Of a stretch of DNA of 64,000 nt, positions 1 through 13,132 are shown piece after piece. The notes below the pieces were generated by a model. It did no database searches. It was given only the letters and a program-made list of their open reading frames with translations, and was not told where the DNA came from. The stretch is from Syngnathus acus. Its lineage: Eukaryota > Chordata > Actinopteri > Syngnathiformes > Syngnathidae. Each line of letters starts with the position of its first letter. The first letter of the stretch is position 1. Both the position numbers and the translations under genes were made by a program. The DNA is taken from the NCBI RefSeq assembly GCF_901709675.1, contig NC_051098.1:9859000-9922999 (forward strand), in the 5' to 3' direction.

Positions 1-3000
1 CCATTTCTTAAAACCCTCACTTTAAATCAACATTGCCATCTCAAGGAGCCAAAGAATACAACAACTGTTTCATGAAGCTTCATTTTCCCATCACTAGTAA
101 CCACAAATGTCTTCTAAAGGCCTCCCATCTAACAAACTCAGTTCACAAGTTTAATTCCATACATTTTGAACATGAGAGACATTTGACGATATCCACACAT
201 TTCTGCTTGAGTAGGAAAGTCCACCATTCTTTCAGCCAAAGCAACCACTTGATTCTGTGTTCTATCAACACACTGAGGTTTTGGTGTCTTATTGCAGAGG
301 GTTGTTGAGTGTGTCAACACTCAACAGCACCGACAGCAAGGCTAAAAAGGAAGGCTACATAAAATTAATTGCAGGTACGACTAGAGTAGCAAAGATCAGC
401 ATAATATAACTGTACTTATGCAAGAGCGGCACACAACAGACTCTTTGGAGAGGCAAAATAAATGATTACTTTATGCTACATTTAGCAAGCTAATAATAGG
501 AGTATAGAAACATTTATGAAGTTCAATTCCAGATGACAACAACCCAATTTAAGAGTCGTCTCTTTAACAAACTGAAGACTAAAGATAGCAAAAATAGAAA
601 AGCAGACTGTGCATGTACAAAAATGGCAATGAGGATGATTTGGCTCATTTGTAGGGTGGTTTCCAATCCCACAGCCGTTAGCGCTGCCATAGTGGCTACT
701 CCCAACATTTACTCCCAGCAGGGCAGGGTTCACTGTAGCACAGCGCTAGCTTTGAGATGTGGGAAAGAACTGAGTCGCTTGCTACTGCTCCACAAACTTA
801 CTATGTATTCTCTCTGAGGCTGACTCGCACACAAACACAACCAAAAGCACCCACACACACGCATAGACTGTCACACGCGCACACACACCCACACAAGTGA
901 CTGAAGCACATTCAATCTTTTGTCTGGCTTGTCATTTTATTCCCACATTTCAGTGGACCCCTCTCTTGTCTGCATTGTCATGTTGCTATGTCATTCAAAC
1001 AATTTGATATTTTTGCCTGTTTCCGCTTACAAACTCGCCTAAAGCAAGAGCGAATTTCCACTTGAGGTAATGCAATCAAACTTTCCATATGGAGTGGAAA
1101 CTGGCATACTTATTTAAAATGCCATGAGCATGTATCATGTTTAGACGACTGTTAACATTCTTATCGGTCGTATTTATGGCTTAGTCTTCTTTGATATCTG
1201 TTTTCTGTTATCAGAGGAAAAGTCCATCTCAGTGCTAGAGTTCATTCATACAGCTGTTGCAGATGGCAAAGTTAGCGCCGGTGGTTAATTTCCGACTTGC
1301 GTAAAAGGAAGGGAACTCGGTCCAAAAAAAATAAAAATATGCACAACAGTCACGTTCAAGTTTGGCAAAGCAAAACATTTGATTAAAAATTAAAATTGAC
1401 AATAATTGAACTGCAACATCGTTGAACTGTTCTTGTGTTTAGTGAGCAAAAGATTAGAAAGCTTACTTTCTAGGGGGGGGGGGGGGTTTCCACATTTATG
1501 TTGGGTACTGTACACTCGTCCCTATTCTCTCGAGTGTCATAAACAACAGCTCCATCCAGCTCATTCCCACACCCACTCGCAATTATCCTCCTGACAATCA
1601 CACCACACATTGGAACTACCAAAGCTGTTATACAATTCAGAATTTGACCAATATCTTCAGGAAAAATCTCTAAGGTTGCACAAAATGTGGTTACTTGACC
1701 TTTTTCTGACACTTGCAAAAGAAGGAATAACCTTCACAAAAGGAAGAGAAAATTAAAAAAACAAAAAAACAGCATGAATACTCAAAGAATACTTAGGCAA
1801 GCACGAAGTTGGCAAGCAAACGCCATACTCCACTCAAGACTCCGACACAGAACCTCGCGACTAAGGCAATCAATGGAACACTGATATGCTGCATACAGAA
1901 GAAATTATCACTTATCAAATGCTACAAATACGCCAATGTTCAATCTGCTCAATCAGGAAGGGACCAGTTGTGTTTTTTTACAAGATGAGTAAGGGGGATC
2001 CCCGAGTCACAACTAGTGGAGTAGTAAAGTCGTAAGTACATATTTGCATGAAAAACTCTTTTAGGCCATTATTATACAATGGTTAAATAACAAAACTGAA
2101 ACTTAGCTGACAATAATGTGCGTCACCAATTGCAGCAGAAGTGTTTTCCTTGCAAATCAGAGCATGCAAAATGAATGATGACTGAGAGACCAGTTTGTTG
2201 GTTTTCAAGACAACTACAGAAAATGCTGTTGCCTGTTTATAATCTTCAGAAAGAAGCCGCTGTAATTAATAATTATAACTTTATCATAATCTTAAAAGAA
2301 CCAATACAAACATTTGACCAGAGTTTACAGTGCAGAAGTGGGCTGACAGTTGGGCTAAGCCACAACTTTGTCACAGACCAAAAATACCACCAAAAATCAG
2401 CTCGTTGAGATTGTAAAATAAGCCCCAAGGGCAATGAAAAAACAAAAAAATACATTTGAAAAAAGCCTCCGTGCACAAGCAGTCCAACAAAAACAATCCT
2501 CACCAGAGAGGGGGGGAACTTTTGTTAAATGGTATTGATAGCAACCCATGGCAGACGCTTAGCTTTGAAAAAGACAAAAAGAAATCACACTTTACTCACT
2601 CTAACTAGCCAGAACAATTTATCTGTGTATTTTGTTGAAACAGCTGCTGACTTTGTCACATTTAATGTCCTTTCGGATCAAAACTGCATCTTTCTGTCAG
2701 TGGCAAACAGCCTCGCTTCATTGCCTACCATCCCCAAGCAGGAACTTGCCATTTAAAGAGGATTAGATCACATTTACAGCCGAGTGCCTGTCATCTTAGT
2801 TCCAGGTGGCAGCTGCGGACAGGCCCTCAATGCTAGAAATTGTACCCTTCACATGACCCTGAGGCCACAGGTCAGTTGTTCCAAGCAGATTGACCATTCC
2901 CCAACCAATGGTGCTTTTCTTCACATAGTATGTATTTATATATATTTTTTTTCATTGCATCATTGCAATGTAACTCTGTGACCACAATGCTGTACATACA

Positions 3001-3541
3001 GTAGAGGAAACACACCCATACATATGAATGAACTTTTTCAGTACTGCAAATCTGTCATGTGTAATAATGTGTGGTAACTACTTTTTTTTTTCTTTGTGTA
3101 GTAAAATGGCTTACTTTAACCAGAATCCTCACATTGATTTGTAGACAAAGGGTATAAAATTCTAGTGGCTTAATTTGCCTTGTTGTGGAAACTGAAACCT
3201 AGTTGCCATGAGTTCTTCTTCTTCTTCTTCTTTCAAGACGATGAATAAGCGACATCCGTCGGAAGTACAGAAGTAGAGAACCGTCATCATGGCAATGATT
3301 TATAAGGTGCATTAATCCATCAAGATTGTACCTTTGGATAGAATAAGATGCTGAATTCTGGTTAAGGTAGGCACTAAAAAGAACAACTTTACATGGGCAT
3401 CAAACGGAAGAAAATTAAATGAAAAAAAAATCCAACCAAATAAAAAAACCTGCAATTGAATGAAACCACAATAACTGAACAGCAAAGTAGCGAAGGAATA
3501 CTGTGCACTCAGATTTCTCTTTTGTAATGCAGTACCATATA
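1..3541. other. Left flank, no gene recognised
   Basis: AT-rich sequence without a coding exon I can support on either strand. Open frames are short and lack family motifs or matched splice sites. It holds short CA-rich stretches near 850-890, a G run near 1472-1487, a TTC run near 3215-3231 and several A/T runs. It could be intron or 3' UTR of a gene lying further left. Confidence 0.5.
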
Positions 3542-3872
3542 CAGTAATCCCTCGTTTATCAGGATAATTGGTTCCATAAACCACCCGCCATAAGTGAAAT
3601 CCGCAAAGTACGGTCACCAACAAGAAGTACTGGGCAGGCTAACGAGTTCGTGGAAAGATGCTAATTCCCGATCGTGCTAACACGGGAAAACGGACTTCTA
3701 AAGGAATGTAAACGAACATTTGCAGCAAGACTACATTGTCCTAAAGGTTAGACACGTTTCCTCAATTTAGACGTTTTATTTTGACTTTTAAATGATTTTT
3801 TTAATTTGGAAAAAAAATCCGCGATGTAGTGAAGGCGCGATAAACGAAACGTGAAGTAGCGAGGGATCACTG
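3542..3872. mobile_element. TA-flanked inverted-repeat element, copy A
   Basis: A 331 bp non-coding element with ends CAGTAATCCCTCG and, inverted, CAGTGATCCCTCG. It is flanked on both sides by the dinucleotide TA (3540-3541 and 3873-3874), the expected target-site duplication of Tc1/mariner or pogo/Tigger transposons. Inner arms (GATAAACG, CCGCGAT, GTAAACGAAC) are shared with the second copy at 60741-61048, which lies in the opposite orientation. No transposase frame is present, so this is a non-autonomous element. The superfamily assignment is inferred from the TA duplication and the ends. Confidence 0.8.
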
Positions 3873-3874
3873 TA

Positions 3875-4538
3875 TTTGGATTCAAACAGGTTGTACTGTT
3901 CGGCAGATGCAATGTATTTACAAACGACACAAAACTTAACAGGGGGACAAGCTTGCTGACAAACCGTGTAAGCAAATATAATCTTGGTTAAAAAAAATAA
4001 TCGGCATAAATCGAACCAACTCAGTGTGGATTTCTGCTTTTAAACAGCTTCAATGTCTCCGACTGACTCCTTGGAAATACAACCAAGGCTACATGCCAGA
4101 CTGAAATGGCATTCCAAACTCAAGTGCGTTTATTTCTATCAGTCCATGCCAGCAAAACTATAAACCGTGCTGGTTGTAGGTTCTTTAAATAAACACACAG
4201 ATCCACCAGTAATTGTTGAACAAAGACTTTCTGAGTCACTTGATGATGATGACACTGGACAACAAGTCGCGGTTAAAAGCAGCAGTGCCGTTATGAATGA
4301 ACGTCTGAATAAGTTCAAAGGAATTCAATGTTGATGTCATAGGATCATTCCGATCTAAAATGATTCAGACTTATTAAAACGAGCGCATAGCGCGCCTTTT
4401 AGACTACGAACTTTGTTCGAAGTTCAAATGACATAAATATCGTTCGGCACCGCATTTCCACCCCGTATGGTTCATTCCGCCTTCACGCAAGCATATATTC
4501 AAGGTCAGAAATCACTCGCAACAGCTTTCAAAGCGCCT
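3875..4538. other. Intergenic stretch, no gene recognised
   Basis: About 660 bp between the inverted-repeat element and a poly-C tract. No open frame with recognisable content and no clear repeat were seen. Confidence 0.4.
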
Positions 4539-4566
4539 CCCCCCCCCCCCCCCCCCCCCCCCCCCC
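4539..4566. repeat. Poly-C tract (28 C)
   Basis: An uninterrupted run of 28 C residues. It lies about 100 bp from the GC-richer block at 4660-4900. Its length may be unreliable in an assembly. Confidence 0.95.
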
Positions 4567-4659
4567 GAAGCAGGAAACGTTGTCAAAAGTCAACATTTAA
4601 CACAATCCAGCGACAGCGCATGAGGGCACATCGTGCAAACTCGCGTGGACAGGAGGTAC

Positions 4660-4900
4660 CTTAAACAGTCGAGTTCAAATGAGATGACGTTTTGTCGGCT
4701 TCCTCGAAGCAGAAAAGTCGGTCCAGATCGGCGTGGCTACGTCGCTGCGGTGCCTGGTGTCTGTCAGTGCTGCCGGCGGCTTCCTCCAGACCCTCCCACC
4801 GCTCCCACACCCATTCCCACCCTCGGCTACGCACGCGGTACTCTGCGACAGCGCCACACTCACACACCACTTCCAGCACACACAACACAAAAAGACGCAT
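4660..4900 (-). promoter_or_regulatory. GC-richer block, possible promoter or 5' UTR exon
   Basis: This block has more CpG than the surrounding AT-rich sequence and no recognisable protein. Read on the minus strand it ends in TTTAAG followed by GTACCT, which resembles a splice donor. It could therefore be a non-coding first exon of a gene whose remainder lies to the left, outside the window. The evidence is compositional only, and the strand is a guess from that one donor-like site. Confidence 0.3.
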
Positions 4901-7900
4901 AAATATCTCACAAGTGTTATGATAACTTCTGCTGTGGTAGGGGGAAAAAAATGTGACAATTGCGTCAGAACTTCCCCAAAATCTTCAATGGGTGTGGTGT
5001 GGAAATCAGCACTTTCCTTCTCTTTCACCAAAGGGTTGCAGAATCACCCAAAACCAGAAAATTCGGACAGAACCCAACAGGGCGGCGAACCCGTGAATGA
5101 TGCCGTTTATTTTTAGCGAACCCGGCCGGCACCATGTCGTCATTGTATCAATTCAGTACAAACACTCAGCAGCCTTTTAGCAATGCTGCGTTCACGGACT
5201 CACTATTATTTTTTTGGGCTACTTTTTTTTTTTTTAACTTTTGGAAAGCTAAAACCACTATTTGTGACTGGCACTGCTGCGAATGGCAAAAGTCCAGGAG
5301 TAATTAACACTTCTGTCCTGAAAAAGTAATGTAACGTATCGATGCCACAAGTGTGGCAAATTACTATTTTTGTCTAAATGAAGCTCTTCAATTCACTTCA
5401 ATGGTTGCTTGGCACCAAGATGCCACTAGATGGCATCAAAGCCATATTGTTGTTAGTTTGCTGCTTGAGTATATGATTCATAGGAAATGTGGGTATCGCC
5501 TATGCCAGCCTCCAGAAGCTTCTCGGCTCAGTTGTTCAAAGGAAATCTGAACAAATTTTGGATAAAGGTTTAAATCAATTTTTGAAAATGTGCAGTTCAA
5601 AATCAAATATGCATTCTGAAATCAGATTAGAGTGTCAGTTTCATGAGTAAAATAGGATTAAGTTCAATTCTATCTGGTCAAATAAATAACATTAACAGCA
5701 GATGTTTATTTATGTATTTATTTATTCCTTTTTTTATTTGTGTTTTTCAACTGATTATCTAAACATACAGTTTAAATTATGAACTACTTCACTGTTTTGT
5801 TGTTGTTATTTTACACACTGTACCAAGTGGCAATGTTGTGCCCTTAAAAGTTTGAATGTGTAGTGTATTTTAAAATAGAACCAACATCTACTGTTCACAC
5901 TATGCATACTTGCACAATGAATAATATAAATACACAACCAAATACTTGTCAAGATGTTTGACTCTTCTCAGGTATTAAGCATTTTTCATGGAGAAGACAT
6001 TGAAATCAGTTGAATAAAATTCAGGAAAGTATTGCAGTAATCAAAACTATAATAAGCACTTGAATTGTTTTTGTTTTGTTTTCATGTAACCTTTATTTAT
6101 CCAAAACAAGGTAAAGATCAAGGATGTCTTCTTAAAAAGGAGGATCAGAGTGAGGGTGAATTCTAAACACACATTTCATACAGACTGTGAAGACAATATA
6201 CGGAACGCTTTGAATAAAATTTGAATTTAGTATTGATAGATAAAGGTGGCTGCTGCCACCCTGTAAAACCACCCATGATGAGTACAGGATGCACAAGGAA
6301 ATTACAGTGCAGACATGATACAATATCCAGCTCAGACACTGATCCACTCTAGCGTGCTATGCTACCAAAATAGCTTCCTGGAAAAGTAGTAAGGTCATGA
6401 CCTTACTGTCCTCAGTGGAAAGCATGAATTACCATTATGGGATAATATGACAATTCCCAACTTTTTACACAACATGTGATTGGCCATTCAACTTCAGTCC
6501 AGCACTTCGGATATGTAACCAGTGCCCTGCCCTGTGAAGGTGACCTCAACCGGTCAGATATGAATCAATCAATACCATCGCTGAACTGTAATACACTTTC
6601 ATTGCCAGAGGGGGGAGTGATTGATTCAGCGTTTAATTGAAGCTTTCTCACGCGGACACACACTTTGCACACACGTTCAGTGTATGATCGAAGAGGAATG
6701 CAGAAAGAGTGGAAAAAAATACATATGAGGCAATGTACTGGAATTTCTTTGTCGTTTCCTCCCATCCGAGGTCCAGTACATTCCACACCTCCCCAAACAG
6801 CTCACATGAATACGCTTCATTAAGCACACATTCCTACATTGTACATTCTAAATTAAGCTTCCCACAGTGGGAGTGATTTTAAAAAGCCCACTCCCCTCAT
6901 TCCTTAGATACTGTAAATAGATGTTACACATCCATTTTTTCCTGAGCTGTCCTCCCCAATGTGCCAAGAGCATACCATTAAAGCCAAAATGTATGGGAAA
7001 GTTGTATCCTTCATTTCACTCCTTCGTGGAAATTGTATAATAAAACAAGTTTATGACAACTGCATAGGGTCAGGCAATGTATTCTCATTTTTTACTGTAC
7101 GCCTTTCTATTGGTTCATGTTTGATATGTTTAGAATGGATGTCATTTATCCTTTATTTAACCAGGAATATCCCATTTAGATGAAAAAAATATTTTTTGTA
7201 GCATGCTGTTGTCACTTTCGGCTTGTCCTGTCAGGGGTCACCACAGCAAGTCACTCGCTTGATTAACTTGGCCTCGTTTCCTGAGACGACCAACCCAATT
7301 TTTAATCTGGCCAGCAGTGGTTTGGTATTGGAGCACTGATCAAGAATCGGATTCACGCAATGTGCGTGAAAGGCAGCATCGTGCACCCGACTGTTTCGAT
7401 CAAATGCATTATAATCAGTTTAATAGAAACGCTATTGAGTCTGTAAGCTAGCTGCAACTGGCACACATTCAATTCCCAGTCATTTCCAAATCATTTTAGT
7501 GGTGATGAGTCCAGGATGTATCCCTCCTCTCATTTCATCTGGGAGAAGCTCCAACTCACACATAACCCTGAACGGGACAAGCAGTATAGGATATACGTAC
7601 ATTGATGGATGGATGCTTTTTACCCCACCCTCTTTGTCAGCATTGTGCTGCTTACATTGTTCTTTTCAAGTGTCATAAAAAGCACTCTCAGCTGATTTTA
7701 TTCGACGTGCAAGCACTTCATAAAATAAAGTGTATTCAAAGCACCATTTTTGTTTCAGTGTTGCAGTGGTATATAAAAAGAAATATATGAGTAGTTTGAA
7801 TGATTGTAATTATAGAGGATAGGATGAAGCTGTGGACTTTTAACAGTCATGTTGGTCAATGGTTAAATATTAATGAAAAAGATTTGGGCAAAAGAATTAT

Positions 7901-8059
7901 AAAAATGACTAACTTGACACTTGGAATGCACAGCTATATGCTGCACTGATTTTTTTTTACATTTCAAGCAAACCTTCGGGAATGTTTTTGTGATGACTTC
8001 CAATGAAGAACAGGAAGTACAGAATACAGTTGCTGGGATATTTGACCTATTTTAAAAAA
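4901..8059. other. Intergenic AT-rich stretch
   Basis: No exon could be defended here. Around 7200-7615 there is sequence resembling the decayed 3' part of a LINE-type fish repeat ending in GATGGATGGATG. The rest shows A/T runs only. Confidence 0.45.
7490..7615 (+). repeat. Decayed LINE-type 3' tail
   Basis: The order of short blocks (GTCCAGGATGTA, CCTCTC, GGGACAAGCAGTATAGGA, then GATGGATGGATG) matches the layout of the abundant teleost LINE-type tail better preserved at 25418-25528 and 31202-31520. Many substitutions suggest an old copy. Confidence 0.5.
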
Positions 8060-8304
8060 GGGCTGCTGCAACTAACAATTATTCTAATAATCTGTTGATT
8101 ATTTTGTCAATGAATCAATCAATTGGATTAAAAAAAAAACACTTTCAAATTTCCATAGTTGTGATTGAGAAATTGGAATCCTGGTCATTCTGACCATTTT
8201 AAAAAGAGTATCTCCACGATTGATTGATTGATTATCAAAAATAATTATCAATAAATTTAGTCATCGATTAGTTATCAATTAATCTATTAATTATTGTATC
8301 TCTA
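8060..8304. mobile_element. Decayed hAT-like miniature element
   Basis: Begins GGGCTGCTGCAACTAAC and ends with an imperfect inverted counterpart rich in ATTAATCG-type motifs (AGTTATCAATTAATC). This layout is typical of an old non-autonomous hAT-like family common in vertebrates. A related short stretch (GGCTGCAACTAAC) occurs at 37616. No coding capacity. The family assignment is from memory of such sequences. Confidence 0.45.
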
Positions 8305-10139
8305 CTTTAAGGACACTAATAATTGCAATGTTGGCCTGCATGCATCATCTATGTTCTTTGATATTACACTTTTATTGTCATTCATCTCGGGAAAAAAGAT
8401 CATATTGATCATCAAAAGTTATTGGCAGTTCAATCAAAGTAATGATGAGCAACTCTAGTAACGCAGTTAGTGAATACTTGGGAAGAAATAAAATACTGTA
8501 AATATGTGGCAGGACTAGCAAGTAGTTCCCGAGGAACTCGGTGAAACCTTGGCCCTGTCAGCATTCATTTGTACCCACTTAGCTGCACAAAAGCGAGCAG
8601 AATGAAAGACGAGTGGAAAACTCTGACATGAGAGCTGCCCTCAGATCTGACCGCCGTGTGTGAACTGACCTTGCAGTGGTGGCAGCAGTTTTCCCCAGGA
8701 GCAAGAATGATTTCCCCCGTCGGGATAAGCTGGATCCTGAGTTCCATCATTGCGGCTTGTCGGCTTTGCGTCTGTGTTGCTGATGTTTCCTCAACAAGCA
8801 AAATAATAATTCCCAAGACTCAAATCTCCAAATCTTCAACTCAAGCTGAGACGCTATCAAATGACCATCGTAGGAGTTGGCTGGAAAAAAAAACCCATTG
8901 GAGATGTGTCAACCTGCCCCGCAAGAAGAATACAATTTCATTCAAGACAGAAGGAGGATAGAAATCAGTGTCTGGAAAGTTTGAGCATTGATGCAGAGAT
9001 TTGAAGTATTCCCATTACCTCGTGTGAGTGGAGCCAGCTTCCCTCCGCATGCAGACAGAGGATGTGAGCACTCAGGCTGAGGGAGCATAGGGAGGATATG
9101 TAGCTCGGCCTAGCACGAGATGAATGTCACATGCAGAGGATGTGAGTCTTACTGGCCTTTGGGAGTGTATGGGAAGATTTGAGTTCTTGCATAGAAGAAA
9201 TACGTTTGAGACACTGCAGGAATTGGGCTTTAAAGGTGGCAGGAAAAAATATGAGGCAGGGAAGGGAATTCCTCCTATTTCCTCTTGACTCTTTTCGGAT
9301 AATTAATGGGACTGCTCAGTGAGCAGTGTGCTCACACACGCACACACAAACATGGTCTTGGGCCCTCCTGACCTAGCTTCCTGCCCTAGACATTCCCTAC
9401 ACCCGCCCAATAGACTGAGTATGTGTTGCTTGACGTACAGTATGCGTGTGTGTGCGCATGTGTGTGTCAAATGAAGGACTCGTGCCAGCAGTGTGCTTCC
9501 TGAGCCTGACAATAAGTCTTACTAGGGCCTTGACACCAAAATACACACTGACATGCTCACATCAGTGATATGAGGGTAGCTTCGGGGTCGGTGGTGTACT
9601 ATAGGCACAGAGTATATAAACAGATTCATGGTTCAAAATAAACATCACCAGGTTGAACTTCCTGAGTCGTCTGCCTTCCAGCAAATTTGCACACTGGGAT
9701 ACGGCCAACCAAAATGGATCCTTATTAGCGCATGAAGTTTTATCCTGTCACATTAACTTAGCATCAATTAAGTAATCATTTGAACCTCATGAAAGAAACC
9801 GCAGAAGCCACAAAGCCTTTGGACAGCTAAAAGGAAGATTATTTATTTAATTTTTTTAATTTGTATTTATTTACCTCTGTTGCAGACACCTATTGAAATA
9901 GATGGCCTGTTTGGAGCAATAGGTCAGAGCATCCGCCATTTTGGATGGACTGCTATCACCAATGGAAACCTTAATTTCTAAGATTTAAGACATGCAAGCC
10001 CACCTGTCTCCTGTCAAATAAAAACTCATCTGAGAATTGGAGATGCAACAACATTTCACTGTTGTTATTAGGATCAGAATTGCAGTTGGACAGAACGAGG
10101 TTTGAAAGGGGAGAGTCAGAGAGGAAAGGGAAGAGCATA
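8305..10139. other. Intergenic stretch with short CA/TG tracts
   Basis: No supported exon. A minus-strand frame near 8670-8790 has a run of cysteines followed by a good donor-like site but no family match; it is treated among the findings. Short CA/TG-rich segments occur near 9330-9480. Confidence 0.4.
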
Positions 10140-10307
10140 CCGTAATTTTCGGACTATAAGTCGCGGTTTTTTTCATAGTTTGGGTGGGGGGGCGACTTAT
10201 ACTCAGGAGCGACTTATATACATATATATGTTTTTTTTCACTTTTTTGGGCATTTTATGGCTGGTGCGACTTATACTCCGGTGCGACTTATAGTCCGAAA
10301 ATTACGG
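10140..10307. mobile_element. MITE with 25 bp perfect terminal inverted repeats
   Basis: A 168 bp non-coding element flanked by TA on both sides (10138-10139 and 10308-10309). The first 25 bases, starting CCGTAATTTTCGGACTATAA, are the exact reverse complement of the last 25. Inside, the motif GCGACTTATA is repeated several times in both orientations, so the whole element can fold on itself. The perfect ends point to a young copy. Sequences of this type are widespread in fish genomes. Confidence 0.85.
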
Positions 10308-10309
10308 TA

Positions 10310-12131
10310 AATGTAAAAAGAAAATTAAAACTATATGTCGGATTTTATCGAAACGTGGGCTAGGAAGGTGGGGCTGCACCCTGTGAGGAAGAGACCCGTC
10401 AAGCAGCAAACAGGAAAGGATGGAAGAGGACAAGACAGGACAGGGGTGGTGGGTCAAGCAGTGAGCTGGGAGTGGATACACAGCATCAAGCAGCCCTGAG
10501 AAGACAGCAAAAGAGACATCAGCCCAAAAAGAAGACGCTGCTATGCAATGTACATTATTAATTAGAACATGTGCAGAATTTAATGATAGTGTCTGACAAT
10601 AAAAGAGGGAGTTGTGTGGGTCTGGAAGAAAGTTTCTTTTGTGGCAGTTTGTATGAAGAAAAAAGGGAAGTGACGCTTTCCTTTTCTGGTTTACTCATCA
10701 TAAGACTCCAACATACCTGCTCTTTTCAATTGAGACTTGATGAAGTTTCCATCCAGTGCACAATTTCTATTTCCAGATGTGGAAATGTGTTATGCAACTG
10801 CAAATTGCATGTCGCTGCATGCTGCTTGTGAGAGGAAACAACACTGACACACATCCTTCGACCCCTGACCCTGACTGGAGGCATTCCTGACAGCCTGGCA
10901 TCAACAGGAAACCTGTGGCCTTGACGCGCGCAGACACACACACGCATGCACACACACTCACACACACACATACTGCACAGCCTTGTGTCATTACCCGGCA
11001 CTATTTTTAAATAGAACAACTGTGATTGACTTCCAAGAAAAACGCACTCGTTGCTAAAGAGAAAGTGAGAGTAAATTTGTGAGAATTTCCACTAGATTAA
11101 ACTAAAAGTGCATGTTGCACACACGTCTATTTGTCATCTGTAAAAAATGATAAATCATAATTATTAATAAAAAAATATATAAATCATAATTATTAATAAA
11201 TTAAACAATTTTCATTATATAGAGAAATCCTAATTATTAATAATTTAAAAAATTGTAATTATATGTTAATGTGACTTCTTTTGTCTCACTATTTTCAGGT
11301 AATAACGCTGCTGTTCATGCTTATATTGCTTAGGCTTATCAATGGAAATCGGGTCAGAAAGGTGCCTCACATTATCCAGCAGGAGGTGCTATTTCCTCCC
11401 ATTTTATATTTTCATATGAAATCCAGTCTTGAACTCAATTGATACACAAAAACCATTATTATTCAAAGAATTTTTTTTTTTTATAAAAGGCCTGATGGAA
11501 TCATGATGGCAGGAAAAGTTGGTGGTGATCCGATGCATTGTGTTCTGTACATTTGCGGTAGAGTTCTTGTAATCAGATGCCACATGCACACTCAGCTCTC
11601 TGTGCAGGGCTGGGCGGTAAAAATCTTACAAATGTCACCTGAAACTAACCTTGGCTATTTATATGGACAGTATCTGCAACGGATGAAGTTTATAATATCT
11701 CACTGACGTTTTGTTTTTTCAGTCAGACACTTGACGAGGCAAGAATTTCCACAGGAAGCTGATGGGAGGCCCAAAGATGCAGATTAGATCACGTACAGCC
11801 ACAATACACCTTCCGGAAAGAAATGAATGCAATGTTGTGCTGCTTATGTTATGACATTCTTGCTATTTATCGACTGAATTGAACTATATTGACTGATTGA
11901 ACTACCTATGGAGTGATCTGTCAATCTAGCCACTCAGCTGCATCTCATTGTGATGTCAAAATATTTAAACACATTAAAAAAACATTGGCAACAAACCGGT
12001 TGCATTTATAAATAATTTGTCTTAAGCAATGCAGCATGTCTTAATACTTGCTTGGGGAAAAACGGACGTAAAAACAAACATTTCCAAAATGCTATTCTGC
12101 GGGGAAAAAAAACCCAAGACAGAATGCTCCC
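10310..12131. other. Flank downstream of the 14-3-3 gene
   Basis: Intergenic sequence between the MITE and the probable 3' UTR of the 14-3-3 gene. It contains CA repeats near 10930-10970 and an AT-rich partial tandem repeat near 11151-11240 (AATCATAATTATTAATAA appears twice). No exon seen. Confidence 0.4.
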
Positions 12132-12137
12132 TTTAAT
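12132..12137 (-). terminator. Candidate poly(A) signal ATTAAA for the 14-3-3 gene
   Basis: The minus strand reads ATTAAA about 1.05 kb downstream of the stop codon at 13189. This is the common variant of AATAAA. I did not see AATAAA nearer the stop. Transcript data would be required to fix the real 3' end. Confidence 0.3.
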
Positions 12138-13132
12138 TTAGATTGTTTAATGTTAATTTCATGCTGTGTTTCAGTAAGAATAATACAGATTCCCTGTCTG
12201 TGGCTCCAGTCAGATATCCAGTAGTACAAATTAGCTCCAGGTTACAGATGATGCAGCAAAATAAGAAGAAAAGCAAAAGAACCTGCAGGGAAATACGCTC
12301 TCAACCAAAAGGAGCTTCAGTACAAAGTTGGAGAAAGCTGCAGAAAAGAATATTAGCAAGCGCAAACAACCGTCTTTTTGGGGGGGATCTTTATGAAGGA
12401 GTGGGGCCAAACTGATACCAACCTGTCTTTTTCTCTACCGCTGATTTAAACAGCAAGTGATAATGCAACCTTCAGGCGTATGTGCACCGATACAGTATTG
12501 AGCACAAAGTACAGTCCAAACACCTACATAAAACAGAAGAGAGAGGAAAAAAAAAAGAGATTACTTTGTAAAAGCACTTCTTTGCCCCACCTGGATATCG
12601 CAAATGTTGCCAACGTCCTCTGAAATACTAACATAAAAAGACACTTGCAGCTCTCCAAAGTGCCTGTTAAAAAGTTAACATTGATTCACTAAAAACAAAG
12701 ATAAAACTCCCATTAACTAATAGTCAACATTTTCAGTAATAAAAGTTAATTTCTGTAATTACATTAAGAAAGATTCTCAATACATCCAGCAACTGATAAA
12801 AATATTGAGGAAAATCAAAAAGAAACAAAAACACAATAAAGAAAACAAAGATAACATTTCAGAACCGCTTGTACCAGGAACAAAATTGAAAGAAAAAAAA
12901 TAATAAACCAAGGGGCTTCTCTGTGTCTCTAACATTGTATTTCCTGACTGACTGAAGTGGTAGTGGTGTAAGGACTAAGATATATAAAAAAAAAAAAAGA
13001 AGAAATGACAAACTCCAGGCCCTGTTGGGTACTGGAGTAGCAGAGGCTGAAGAGAAGAGTGGGAAGGGAAAGGATGAAGAGGGAGGACAAACAAGGAAGT
13101 CAAGGAGTGTGATGAGTTGGTTGAGTTTTGGA

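Noticed and set aside
482-733. Hydrophobic minus-strand frames near the left edge
   Set aside because: Hydrophobic content alone; no matching splice sites, start context or family motif.
4633-5116. Several overlapping frames of 76-127 codons in the GC-richer block
   Set aside because: They coexist on both strands in different frames, show no domain, and are explained by local base composition.
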